From DASXQK01 sp963757155 (GTDB lineage Bacteria > Pseudomonadota > Alphaproteobacteria > Dongiales > Dongiaceae), in NCBI GenBank assembly GCA_963757155.1, contig CAVWQS010000008.1, positions 1-64,000 on the forward strand: a DNA stretch of 64,000 nucleotides, written 5' to 3'. The notes under the pieces are model-generated. The model saw nothing but the letters and a program-made list of their open reading frames with translations. It made no database searches and was not told where the DNA came from. Shown in pieces: positions 30,110-38,201 of this stretch (its first letter is position 1; each line of letters begins with the position of its first letter). Both the position numbers and the translations under genes were made by a program.

Positions 30110-31681
30110 ATGAACACCGATACCCCACCCGATGCCGCCGTGAAGGCACCCGCGGGCCGCCGCGTTCGCGGTGGCGCCGATGCGAGGCGCGCCGTGCGCA
30201 GCCATCCGAAGCTGGTGCAGCTGCCTTACATCACCCGGCGCATCCCTTTGGTGACGGTGCTGGACGAGGAAGGGCTGACGCTGATCGAGGGCAATGCCGA
30301 TACCATTCTCGAAGAGATCGGCATCGAGTTCCGCGACGATGAGGAAGCGCTCCAGATGTGGCGCGAGGCCGGGGCGGATGTGAAGGGCACGCGGGTGCAT
30401 TTTCCCCGCGGCCTGCCGCGCTCCCTGATCCAGAAGACCGCGCCCCGGGAATATGTCCAGCATGCGCGCAATCCCGAGCGCAATGTGGTCATCGGCGGCA
30501 ACCACACGGTCTTCGCGCCGGTCTATGGCCCGCCCTTCATCCGCTCGCTGGACGAGGGGCGGCGCTATGCCACCATCGAGGACTTCCGCAATTTCGTGAA
30601 GCTCGCCTATATGTCGCCGGCGATCCACCATTCCGGCGGCACCGTATGCGAGCCGGTCGATCTGCCGGTGAACAAGCGCCATCTCGATATGGTCTATAGC
30701 CATATCCGCCTGTCCGATAAGCCCTTCATGGGCTCGGTCACCCATCCCGACCGCGCACGCGACACGGTGGAGATGGCGCGCCTCACCTTCGGGGCGGAGT
30801 TCGTCGACAAGAACACGGTCATCACCAGCCTGATCAACGCCAATTCCCCGATGGTCTGGGACGGCACCATGCTGGGCGCCCTAAAGGTCTATGCCCGGGC
30901 CAATCAGGCCTGCATCGTCACCCCCTTCATCCTGGCTGGGGCCATGAGCCCGGTGACCTCCGCCGGCACGCTGGCCCAGGTGCTGGCCGAGGTGCTGGCG
31001 GGTGCCGCCACCACTCAGGTTGCGCGTCCCGGAGCGCCAGTCATCTTCGGTGTCTTCGCCAGCTCGATCTCCATGCAGTCCGGCGCCCCCACTTTCGGCA
31101 CGCCGGAGCCGACACTGGTGTCGCTGGCCGCCGGCCAGCTCGCCCGGCGCCTCGGCATTCCCTTCCGCACCGGCGGCTCCCTCTGCGCCTCCAAGGTCCC
31201 CGATGCCCAGGCGGCCTATGAGAGCGCCCAGACCCTGCTGCCCACCCTCCAGGCGGGCACGAATTTCGTGCTCCACGGGGCGGGCTGGCTCGAGGGCGGG
31301 CTCGCCTCGGGCTATGAGAAATTCGTCATGGATACCGACCAGCTCGGCATGATGCAGGTGCTGGCCAAGGGCATCGATCTCTCGGAGAACGGCCAGGCGC
31401 TGGACGCCATCCGCGAGGTGGGTCCCGGCAGCCATTTCCTCGGCTGCGCCCATACCCAGGCAAATTTCGAGACGGCCTTCTACCGCTCCACCATCGCCGA
31501 CAACAACAGCTACGAGCAGTGGCTGGCGGAGGGCAGCCTCGATGCCGCCCAGCGGGCCAACAAGCTGTGGAAGCGCATGCTGGAGGAGTATGAGGCCCCG
31601 GCGATCGACCCCGGCGTCGACGAGGCCCTCCAGGCCTTCATCGCCCAGCGGAAGGCGCTGGCCCCGGATTCGAATGTCTGA
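30110..31681 (+). CDS. Trimethylamine methyltransferase (MttB) family protein, non-pyrrolysine type
   Basis: A 523-residue cytoplasmic protein of the MttB superfamily, which moves a methyl group from quaternary amines to a corrinoid protein. The N-terminus after about residue 35 reads LVQLPYITRRIPLVTVLDEE. Later come IHHSGGTVCEPVDLPVNKRH and an ending segment GPGSHFLGCAHTQANFETAF. There is no in-frame TAG, so this is the pyrrolysine-free branch (glycine betaine or other methylated substrates), not archaeal-type MttB. No corrinoid-binding protein gene is adjacent, so the methyl acceptor is unclear. It overlaps the next gene by 8 bases. A function on betaines fits the neighbouring genes. Confidence 0.85.
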   Translation: MNTDTPPDAAVKAPAGRRVRGGADARRAVRSHPKLVQLPYITRRIPLVTVLDEEGLTLIEGNADTILEEIGIEFRDDEEALQMWREAGADVKGTRVHFPRGLPRSLIQKTAPREYVQHARNPERNVVIGGNHTVFAPVYGPPFIRSLDEGRRYATIEDFRNFVKLAYMSPAIHHSGGTVCEPVDLPVNKRHLDMVYSHIRLSDKPFMGSVTHPDRARDTVEMARLTFGAEFVDKNTVITSLINANSPMVWDGTMLGALKVYARANQACIVTPFILAGAMSPVTSAGTLAQVLAEVLAGAATTQVARPGAPVIFGVFASSISMQSGAPTFGTPEPTLVSLAAGQLARRLGIPFRTGGSLCASKVPDAQAAYESAQTLLPTLQAGTNFVLHGAGWLEGGLASGYEKFVMDTDQLGMMQVLAKGIDLSENGQALDAIREVGPGSHFLGCAHTQANFETAFYRSTIADNNSYEQWLAEGSLDAAQRANKLWKRMLEEYEAPAIDPGVDEALQAFIAQRKALAPDSNV

Positions 31682-32123
31682 GCAGAAAGATAAGGGTATC
31701 GCCGACGACAAGCCGGCGACCGGCGGCTGCCTCTGCGGGGCCGTCCGCTACGAGGTGAAGGGGCCGCTCCGGCAGGTGGTCGCCTGTCATTGCACCATGT
31801 GCCGGCGCACGACCGGCAGCTACGTCCATGCTACGGCCGCCATGCTGGCCGATTTCCGCCTGACGGCGGAGGAGGGGCTCGCCTGGTACCGCTCCTCGCC
31901 CGGCGCCCGGCGGGGCTTCTGCAAGATCTGCGGGGCCAATCTCTTCTGGCAGGGCGATGGCCTGCCCTACCTCTCCATCATGGCCGGAACCCTGGATGGG
32001 GAGAGCGGCCTGAAGCTCGTCCGCCATATCTACGCGGGCGACAAGGGCGACTACTACACCCTGGGGGACGACGTGCCGCGCCAGGACGACGGCGCCCATG
32101 GGGTAAAAATTCCCGCCACTTGA
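31674..32123 (+). CDS. GFA-family (glutathione-dependent formaldehyde-activating type) zinc protein
   Basis: A 149-residue cytoplasmic protein. Zinc-binding cysteines appear in GGCLCGAVRYE, ACHCTMCRRTTGS and FCKICGANLFW, the full GFA/CENP-V pattern. ATG 31674 lies inside the end of the MttB gene (8-base overlap), so the two are translationally coupled. The family includes a proposed S-hydroxymethyl-glutathione synthase, though many members have other or unknown roles. Coupling to a demethylation enzyme makes handling of formaldehyde an attractive, unproven idea. Confidence 0.85.
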   Translation: MSEQKDKGIADDKPATGGCLCGAVRYEVKGPLRQVVACHCTMCRRTTGSYVHATAAMLADFRLTAEEGLAWYRSSPGARRGFCKICGANLFWQGDGLPYLSIMAGTLDGESGLKLVRHIYAGDKGDYYTLGDDVPRQDDGAHGVKIPAT

Positions 32124-32222
32124 TCTCGTTCTTGGGCAAGAATAGGAACGCGGCGGCGCAGCCTGGCCTGCGGCCGGGGTGATCAGCCAGGGTGATCAGC
32201 TCGAGTGAAGGGGACCTGTTCG

Positions 32223-32558
32223 ATGGATAGAGGCTTCGTGCGGCTTTGCCTGCTGGGGGGCGTGCTTGCCCTCGGGGGATGCTACGACCCGTCGGACTTC
32301 AATGGGCCGCCGGAGCTGTTGCTGCAGCAGAAGGTCACCAAGATGACCCTGCTCTACGACGAGACCCTCTCGGAGCAGTGCACGAGCCGGAAGGTCCAGA
32401 AGACGGCCGTCATCAAGGTGGGGCCGGACGGCCATCCATCCAGCGAGCGCTGGACGGTCGACCAATGCGGCAAATCGGTCAATTACATCATCACCTACTG
32501 GCCCGACGGCGTCGGCGGCTACGACTACGACATCCATGCCGAAGAGCCGGCGGCCTGA
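32223..32558 (+). CDS. Small lipoprotein of unknown function
   Basis: 111 residues with a short signal and a lipobox LALGGC (residues about 15-20), so probably anchored to a membrane by lipid at the cysteine. Two more cysteines follow (SEQCTSRK, VDQCGKS). The body (QQKVTKMTLLYDETLSEQC) shows no recognised domain. I chose ATG 32223 because aaggggacctgttcg precedes it; a GTG at 32205 would add 6 residues. Confidence 0.7.
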   Translation: MDRGFVRLCLLGGVLALGGCYDPSDFNGPPELLLQQKVTKMTLLYDETLSEQCTSRKVQKTAVIKVGPDGHPSSERWTVDQCGKSVNYIITYWPDGVGGYDYDIHAEEPAA

Positions 32559-32579
32559 GCCGCCGGCCGCTCCGAGGTC

Positions 32580-33218
32580 TCAGGCGAGCAGCGCCCTGAG
32601 GTTCGCCAACAGCCGGAGGCCGAAGAGCCCCAGCAGCGTGCCGAAGCCGCGGTCGATCCAGCGCTTGGCCCGGCCATAGGCGGCCTGGGCGGGCGACGAG
32701 GAGAAGGCGAAGACGACGAGGGAGTACCAGACGATCTCGTCGGCGAAGATCACCAGCAGCACGGCGAGATTGATCCATTCCGGCATGCCCGGCCCATAGA
32801 CCGTCGTGAAGACGGCGCCGAAGAAGACGGCGATCTTCGGATTGGCCAGATTGGTGATGAAGCCGCGGCGGAAGGCCTTGCCGAGATTGGCGACCTTCTC
32901 GGGGTCCGGGGCGGGCAGGGAATCGCCCGCATGGCGGAAGGCCTGAAAGGCGAGATAGAGCAGATAAGCCCCGCCCAGGACCTGGAGCAGCTGCAGCAGC
33001 CAGGGCGCGCGCTCGAACAACAAGGCCAAGCCGTGGATGGTGGCGAAGGCCCAGATCATCGTCGCCAGCACCACGCCATAGGCCGTCGCCAGCCCGGCAC
33101 GCCGGCTCTGGCCGACGGCCGTGCGCGAGACGACGAAAAAGGCCGGGCCCGGGCTCGCGGCGCCCATGAGATTGACGGCGGCGATGCCCGCCAGCATGAG
33201 CCAGAATGAGGAAGTCAT
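32580..33218 (-). CDS. LysE/RhtB-family amino-acid exporter
   Basis: 212 residues, about six membrane segments, starting MTSSFWLMLAGIAAVNLMGAASPGPAFFVVSRTA with the family motif SPGPAFF. Later IYSLVVFAFSSSPAQAAYGR-like loop and C-terminal FGLRLLANL. These export amino acids or related metabolites from the inner membrane. It converges on the lipoprotein gene and diverges from the CoA-binding/MetY gene. A second member of the same family is at 50130. Confidence 0.88.
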   Translation of the reverse strand: MTSSFWLMLAGIAAVNLMGAASPGPAFFVVSRTAVGQSRRAGLATAYGVVLATMIWAFATIHGLALLFERAPWLLQLLQVLGGAYLLYLAFQAFRHAGDSLPAPDPEKVANLGKAFRRGFITNLANPKIAVFFGAVFTTVYGPGMPEWINLAVLLVIFADEIVWYSLVVFAFSSSPAQAAYGRAKRWIDRGFGTLLGLFGLRLLANLRALLA

Positions 33219-33328
33219 GGCGCTTGCTCCTGTTCGGCCCTCATGGTGACAGCGCCGGCATCCCCTGTCACCCGCTTCGGCAGTGCCGCTAGAATGGCCG
33301 GCTCAAACGCCGATCCCGCGAGGCCCTG

Positions 33329-35134
33329 ATGGACCAGCCCGAACCTATCGCCTATAGCGACGCCAAGCTGCGGGCGATCCTGCAGCGGGTCCGCGTGATC
33401 GCCATGGTGGGTGCCTCGGCCCATTGGAACCGCCCGAGCTATTTCGTCATGAAATATCTTCAGGGCAAAGGCTACCGCGTCATCCCCGTCAATCCCGGCA
33501 TCGCCGGCCAGACTTTGCTCGGCGAGAAGGTCTATGCCTCGCTCACGGAGATTCCCGAGCCGGTGGATATGGTCGATGTCTTCCGCGCCTCCGACCAGGT
33601 GCCGCCGGTCGTCGAGGATGCGATCGCCATCGGGGCCAAGGTCGTTTGGATGCAGCTCGGCGTGCGCAACGATGCTGCAGCCGCCCGGGCGGAGGCCGCG
33701 GGCATCGAGGTGGTGATGAACCGCTGCCCCAAGATCGAGTTCGGGCGGCTGGGCGGCGAGCTCTCCTGGAGCGGGGTCAATTCCGGCATCATCCGCAACC
33801 GCCCGCCCGAGGCGCCGCGGCCGCGCCAGCGGAAGGAGCGGCCGGCCCCGCCGCGCAATCTCACCTATGGCTTCGAGACCCGCGCCATCCACGCCGGGGC
33901 GGCGCCCGATCCTACCACCGGCGCCCGCTCGACGCCGATCTATCAGACGACCTCCTATGTCTTCGAGGATGTCGACCATGCGGCCTCGCTCTTCAACCTG
34001 CATAATTTCGGCTACATCTATTCGCGGCTGACCAATCCGACCGTGGCGGTGCTGGAGGAGCGCGTGGCGAGCCTGGAGGGCGGGCGCGCCGGCGTCGCCG
34101 CGGCCTCCGGCCATGCCGCGCAGTTCCTGACCTTCTTCACCATGATGGAGCCGGGCGACGAGTTCGTCGCCTCGCGCAATCTCTACGGCGGCTCGCTGAC
34201 CCAGTTCGGCCTCTCCTTCAAGAAGCTCGGCTGGACCTGCCATTTCGTCGACCCGACCGAGCCTGAGAATTTCCGCCGTGCGCTGACGCCGCGCTGCAAG
34301 GCGATCTTCATCGAGAATTTGGCCAATCCCGGCGGCATCGTCGTGGATCTGGAGGCGGTCGCGGCCATCGCCCATGAGGTCGGGATCCCCCTCATCGTCG
34401 ACAACACGCTGGCCACGCCCTATCTCTGCCAGCCCATCGCCTGGGGGGCGGATATCGTCTGCCATTCCACGACGAAATTCCTCGGCGGCCATGGCAATTC
34501 CCTGGGCGGCGTGGTGGTGGAATCCGGACGCTTCGACTGGGGCAAGGACGGCAAGTTTCCCTCGCTCACCGAGCCGGAGCCCGCCTATCACGGGCTGAAG
34601 TTCTACGAGAATTTCGGCGATTTCGCCTTCACCACCAAGGCCCGCGCCGTGGCGCTGCGCGATTTCGGGCCGGCGCTGGCGCCGATGAACGCCTTCCTCA
34701 CCATCACCGGCATCGAGACGCTGCATGTCCGCATGGCGCGCCATGTGGAGAATGCCCAGAAGGTGGCGGAATTCCTGGCCGGCCATCCCAAGGTCGCCTG
34801 GGTCTCCTATGCCGGGCTGAAGGACAGCCCCTATTACGCACTGGCGCAGAAATATCTGCCGAAGGGAGCGGGGGCGGTGTTCACCTTCGGGGTCAAGGGT
34901 GGCTATGAGGCCGGCATCAAGCTGGTGGAATCCGTGCGGCTCTTCTCCCATCTCGCCAATGTCGGCGATACCAGGAGCCTGATCCTGCATCCCGCCTCGA
35001 CCACCCATCGCCAGCTCAGCGACGAACAGCGCCTGGCCGCTGGTGCCGGGCCGGATGTGGTGCGGCTTTCCGTCGGGCTGGAGCTCGCCGACGATCTGAT
35101 CCGAGACCTGGACGAGGCGCTGACGGCGGGGTGA
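33329..35134 (+). CDS. Fusion: CoA-binding domain plus O-acetylhomoserine sulfhydrylase-like PLP enzyme
   Basis: 601 residues in a single intact frame. Residues 1-150 form a CoA-binding (YccU-like) domain: IAMVGASAHWNRPSYFVMKY, GYRVIPVNPGIAGQ and ending RLGGELSWSG. A proline/arginine linker of about 20 residues leads to a full Cys/Met-metabolism PLP enzyme from about 175. This has GFETRAIHAGAAPD, TPIYQTTSYVFED, YIYSRLTNPTVAVLEERVA and the PLP lysine K383 in CHSTTKFLGGHGNS. It resembles MetY, which makes homocysteine from O-acetylhomoserine and sulfide. CoA_binding genes are often neighbours of metY in Alphaproteobacteria; a direct fusion is unusual. Confidence 0.88.
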   Translation: MDQPEPIAYSDAKLRAILQRVRVIAMVGASAHWNRPSYFVMKYLQGKGYRVIPVNPGIAGQTLLGEKVYASLTEIPEPVDMVDVFRASDQVPPVVEDAIAIGAKVVWMQLGVRNDAAAARAEAAGIEVVMNRCPKIEFGRLGGELSWSGVNSGIIRNRPPEAPRPRQRKERPAPPRNLTYGFETRAIHAGAAPDPTTGARSTPIYQTTSYVFEDVDHAASLFNLHNFGYIYSRLTNPTVAVLEERVASLEGGRAGVAAASGHAAQFLTFFTMMEPGDEFVASRNLYGGSLTQFGLSFKKLGWTCHFVDPTEPENFRRALTPRCKAIFIENLANPGGIVVDLEAVAAIAHEVGIPLIVDNTLATPYLCQPIAWGADIVCHSTTKFLGGHGNSLGGVVVESGRFDWGKDGKFPSLTEPEPAYHGLKFYENFGDFAFTTKARAVALRDFGPALAPMNAFLTITGIETLHVRMARHVENAQKVAEFLAGHPKVAWVSYAGLKDSPYYALAQKYLPKGAGAVFTFGVKGGYEAGIKLVESVRLFSHLANVGDTRSLILHPASTTHRQLSDEQRLAAGAGPDVVRLSVGLELADDLIRDLDEALTAG

Positions 35135-35173
35135 GCTTCTTCTTTGCCTGACCTCTCGACGAGGCGATCGCAC

Positions 35174-35244
35174 CATTCTCTTCCGTCACTCCGGCGAAAG
35201 CCGGAGTCCAGCGGCGAGCGACGAGATACCTCGCATGTGGCCCC
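35174..35244. repeat. Left part of REP-like palindrome B, split by insertions
   Basis: ccgtcactccggcgaaagccggagtcca, then gtggcccctg, matches the first two thirds of palindromes A and C. The missing parts are found at 36627-36643 (ggattccggctttcg) and 38149-38160 (ccggaatgacgg), beyond two insertion sequences. Confidence 0.85.
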
Positions 35245-36629
35245 TGTTGGAGTGGACGGCCCCCAACGGCATCGATGTGCCAGAGTGAGGTCGTTGGAGA
35301 TCTCAAACAAGGGAGCCGTCCATGGAAAAGCTTATTCGGGTTGGTGTGGACACGTCCAAGAGTGTTTTTCAGCTGCACGGGGTGAATTGCGCCGAGCAGG
35401 TGGTTCTGCGCAAGCAGCTGCGCCGGCGCCAGGTGCTTGAGTTCTTTGCCCGGTTGGAACCGACGAAGGTCGGCCTTGAGGCCTGCGGGGGTTCGCATTA
35501 TTGGGCTCGCGAGCTGCGAGCCTTGGGCCACGAGGTGGCTTTGCTGCCGCCGCAGTATGTGAAGCCCTACCTCAAGCGGGGCAAGAACGACGCGCTGGAT
35601 GCCGAGGCGATCTGTGAAGCCATGAGCCGGCCGAGGATGGGGTTCGTGGCGGTGAAGACGGCGGAGCAGCAGGCAGCATTGATGCTGGCCGGGCGGCGCG
35701 ACCAGCTGGTGCGCCAGCGTACGCAAGTGACCAACTCGATCCGCGGTTACGCGGCCGAGTTCGGGCTGACGGCGGCCACGGGGCTGGACAAGATCGAGCC
35801 GCTGCTCGGGCGGATCGCGGCGGATGGGCAAGTGCCGGAGCTTGCGAGGGAGCTGTTTGGCGACTACGCCAGGGATTACGCCCGGCTCGAGGCGCAGATT
35901 AGGGCGATCGAGATCAAGCTGATGGCTTGGCATCGCGGGAACGAGCTCAGCCGGCGCCTGACCAAGATCCCCGGTGTTGGGCCAGTCGTCGCCTCGATGC
36001 TGGTGATGAAGACCCCTGATCCCAAGGCCTTTCGCTCCCCCCGGCACTTCGCAGCCTGGATCGGCCTGACGCCCAAGGACCACTCCACCGCGGGCAAGAC
36101 GCGCCTGGGCGTGATCACGCGGGCCGGCGACGAGGCCTTGCGCAGCCTGCTGGTCGTGGGTGCGACCTCGGTGGTTCAGCAGGTCGGCAAGAGCAGAGGG
36201 AACCCCTCGCTCTGGCTGATCGAGCTCCTCAAGCGCAAGGCGCCCAAGCTCGCCGCCGTGGCGCTTGCCAACAAGATCGCCCGCATCGCCTGGAAGATGA
36301 TGGTCAGCGGCGAAGCCTATAACCCCGCCCGTGCCCTTGCCGGCGCGAGGGACAAAGCGGCGTAACCAGCCTAGCGCAAAGCGGTTCTCACTTCTCGCCA
36401 AGGCCGGAACTTGCAGGAGAAGGTGGTGTGATCGATCGATCCCAGACGCCGGACACTCCGTGGAATCCAGCGGTGCCAGACATCGCGCCCCTGTTCGGAA
36501 CCAGCGTCGCGGATACCATCTCGGCCAGCGGTCAGGTGCGACCGCGCCCAACAGGCCGGACATATGAGCGCAAGCGATCCGATCCAAACACCCTAGACCC
36601 TCTTGCAGGCAGGGGGCCGTCCACATATG
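35245..36629 (+). mobile_element. IS110-family (IS1111-group-like) insertion sequence
   Basis: Subterminal 13-bp perfect inverted repeats: GTGGACGGCCCCC at 35252-35264 and its complement at 36612-36624. This position, a few bases inside the ends, is the habit of the IS1111 group. The element sits inside REP palindrome B between gtggcccctg and ggattccgg; exact ends are uncertain by a few bases. No target duplication is expected for this group. Confidence 0.8.
35322..36365 (+). CDS. IS110-family transposase
   Basis: 347 residues. The N-terminal DEDD nuclease part has VGVDTSKSVFQLHG, GLEACGGSHYWARELRALGH and KNDALDAEAICEA; the C-terminal transposase_20 part has the LTKIPGVGPVVASML helix-hairpin and AWIGLTPKDHSTAGKTRLG, with a conserved serine region. 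Intact and normal length. The start at 35322 is supported by caagggagccgtcc. The long 3' non-coding part (36366-36611) is usual for the group. Confidence 0.92.
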   Translation: MEKLIRVGVDTSKSVFQLHGVNCAEQVVLRKQLRRRQVLEFFARLEPTKVGLEACGGSHYWARELRALGHEVALLPPQYVKPYLKRGKNDALDAEAICEAMSRPRMGFVAVKTAEQQAALMLAGRRDQLVRQRTQVTNSIRGYAAEFGLTAATGLDKIEPLLGRIAADGQVPELARELFGDYARDYARLEAQIRAIEIKLMAWHRGNELSRRLTKIPGVGPVVASMLVMKTPDPKAFRSPRHFAAWIGLTPKDHSTAGKTRLGVITRAGDEALRSLLVVGATSVVQQVGKSRGNPSLWLIELLKRKAPKLAAVALANKIARIAWKMMVSGEAYNPARALAGARDKAA

Positions 36630-36643
36630 GATTCCGGCTTTCG

Positions 36644-38141
36644 AGGACGTGAAGGAATCCGACTTCACCGATTTTGTCGGGCCTGATTGATCCGGTGGCT
36701 TCGGTGATTTGGCGTTGCGCGACCCGTTGCCGCCGGTCGCCAGGGCAATTTAGCGCTCGGCGGGGGAGTGTCTCTAGCCTCCGATCATGCCGGGCTGGCC
36801 CGCAGGCAATGCGCCCGCCATAGATTATGGGCGAGCGCTTGCATGAGAACCACGGCGGTGACCTTGGCGATCGAGCGCACCCGCATGATGCCTAATCCTC
36901 GCCCTTTGAGGATGCCGTTGACCGTCTCGATCCGCCCCCGGCGGCGATAGATGGCCTTGCCCTCGTCCTGGTCCATGCGCTCGCGCCAGACTTTGACGGG
37001 CTCCGGCTCGCGGCTGCGCTGCTGGGCCCGTTTGCGCTGGCTCTCGGGCTTGGCATCCGGCTTATCTGCCGGCACCGGCATATAGACCGCGACCCCTTGT
37101 GCCGCCAAATCGACGATGTCGTCCTTCGTCGCATAATGGGTGTCGGCCAGCAGGCGCTGCGGCAAGATCTTCAGGCGATCCTTGATCTGCTCCACCACCG
37201 GGACAGCCAAGCCGGTGTCATTGCGCCGGTCCGTGGTTGCCGCCGCCACGATGATGCCCGTGTCCGGCGTCACCGCCAGCTGAATGTTATAGGCCGCCCG
37301 CACAGCCCCGTCGGCAAAGCGCATCATGCGTGCCTCGGGATCGCTCAGGCTGGCCTTCACCTCCGTCTTCTTAGCCTCTTCCTCCTTCTTATGGGTCTTG
37401 GCCCGCTTGGCCTGCTCCGCCCGCAGCTTCTCCAGCGTGCGCGAAGCCTCCCCGGCCCGCCGGGCTACCTCTTCCGCCCCACGCTCCTGCGCCGCCCGAC
37501 GGCGACCCTCGCTCGCCCCCGCATCGCTCCCCGAACCTCGCAGCTGTTCGACCCGTTCCCGGGCCCACCGCTCCAGCCGCGCCAGCTTCTTCGCCCCCTT
37601 GAACGACCCACGGCCCGCCCAGGCCCTCACCTTCGTCCCGTCGACCGCCACCTCCTCCAGCTTCACGATCCCCTCGACCAGCAACGCCATCAGGCTATCC
37701 GTCAGAAGACGATCCAGAACATCCCCGTGCCCGACCCGGAAGTCGCTCAGGTCGTGATAGTTCATCGCCACCCCACCGCGCAGCCAGCGGTAGGCCGTAT
37801 CGCTCTCGCACAGCCGTGCCAGATGGCGCGCCGAACCAACACCCTCCAGCGTCGCGTACAGCCACAGCGCCAGAAATATCCGAGGATCGGGCGGCGGACG
37901 CCCAGGCTCACCCTCTCGGGCCCGGATCCGCTCATACAGCGCCGACAAGTCCAAGCTCACCACGAACGCCCAAACAATCCGAGCTCGGTGGTCCGACGCC
38001 AACTGGCTCTCAAGGTCCACGCTGTCCCACCTAAGCTGGGATCGCTCCGCTTCCAGATACCGCGCCTTCCCCGTCATTCCCTGCCTCCTAAATCCTCGGC
38101 TAGGGAATCACAAATAGGCCCAAACGCCAATTCCTTCACAC
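36644..38141 (-). mobile_element. IS1182-family insertion sequence in the loop of REP palindrome B
   Basis: Ends carry related inverted sequences: GTGAAGGAATCCG near 36649 and its counterpart GTGTGAAGGAATTGG read inward from 38141. The flanks share gctttcg (36637-36643 and 38142-38148), a likely target duplication. Removing the element and one copy of gctttcg rebuilds ggattccggctttcg-ccggaatgacgg, a perfect REP arm. Confidence 0.8.
36785..38077 (-). CDS. IS1182-family DDE transposase
   Basis: 430 residues, intact. The N-terminal DUF772-type helical domain (RAREGEPGRPPPDPRIFLAL, LARLCESDTAYRWLRGG) precedes the DDE domain: EVAVDGTKVRAWAGRGSFKG (first aspartate), LADTHYATKDDIVDLAAQG (second) and the glutamate in RRRGRIETVNGILKGRGLG. 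A charged coiled-coil-like insert of about 60 residues (RAEQAKRAKTHKKEEEAKK) separates the first two blocks, as in many IS1182 members. Confidence 0.92.
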   Translation of the reverse strand: MTGKARYLEAERSQLRWDSVDLESQLASDHRARIVWAFVVSLDLSALYERIRAREGEPGRPPPDPRIFLALWLYATLEGVGSARHLARLCESDTAYRWLRGGVAMNYHDLSDFRVGHGDVLDRLLTDSLMALLVEGIVKLEEVAVDGTKVRAWAGRGSFKGAKKLARLERWARERVEQLRGSGSDAGASEGRRRAAQERGAEEVARRAGEASRTLEKLRAEQAKRAKTHKKEEEAKKTEVKASLSDPEARMMRFADGAVRAAYNIQLAVTPDTGIIVAAATTDRRNDTGLAVPVVEQIKDRLKILPQRLLADTHYATKDDIVDLAAQGVAVYMPVPADKPDAKPESQRKRAQQRSREPEPVKVWRERMDQDEGKAIYRRRGRIETVNGILKGRGLGIMRVRSIAKVTAVVLMQALAHNLWRAHCLRASPA

Positions 38142-38201
38142 GCTTTCGCCGGAATGACGGCAGGGGTGGTGGCGGGATCGATCAGGCTGGTCGAACGCCC
38201 G

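Noticed and set aside
30110..31681. Pyrrolysine-type MttB
   Set aside because: No in-frame TAG codon and no pyl genes; fits the non-pyrrolysine branch.
33215..35176. 653-codon minus-strand frame opposite the CoA-binding/MetY gene
   Set aside because: Antisense shadow with no recognisable motif.
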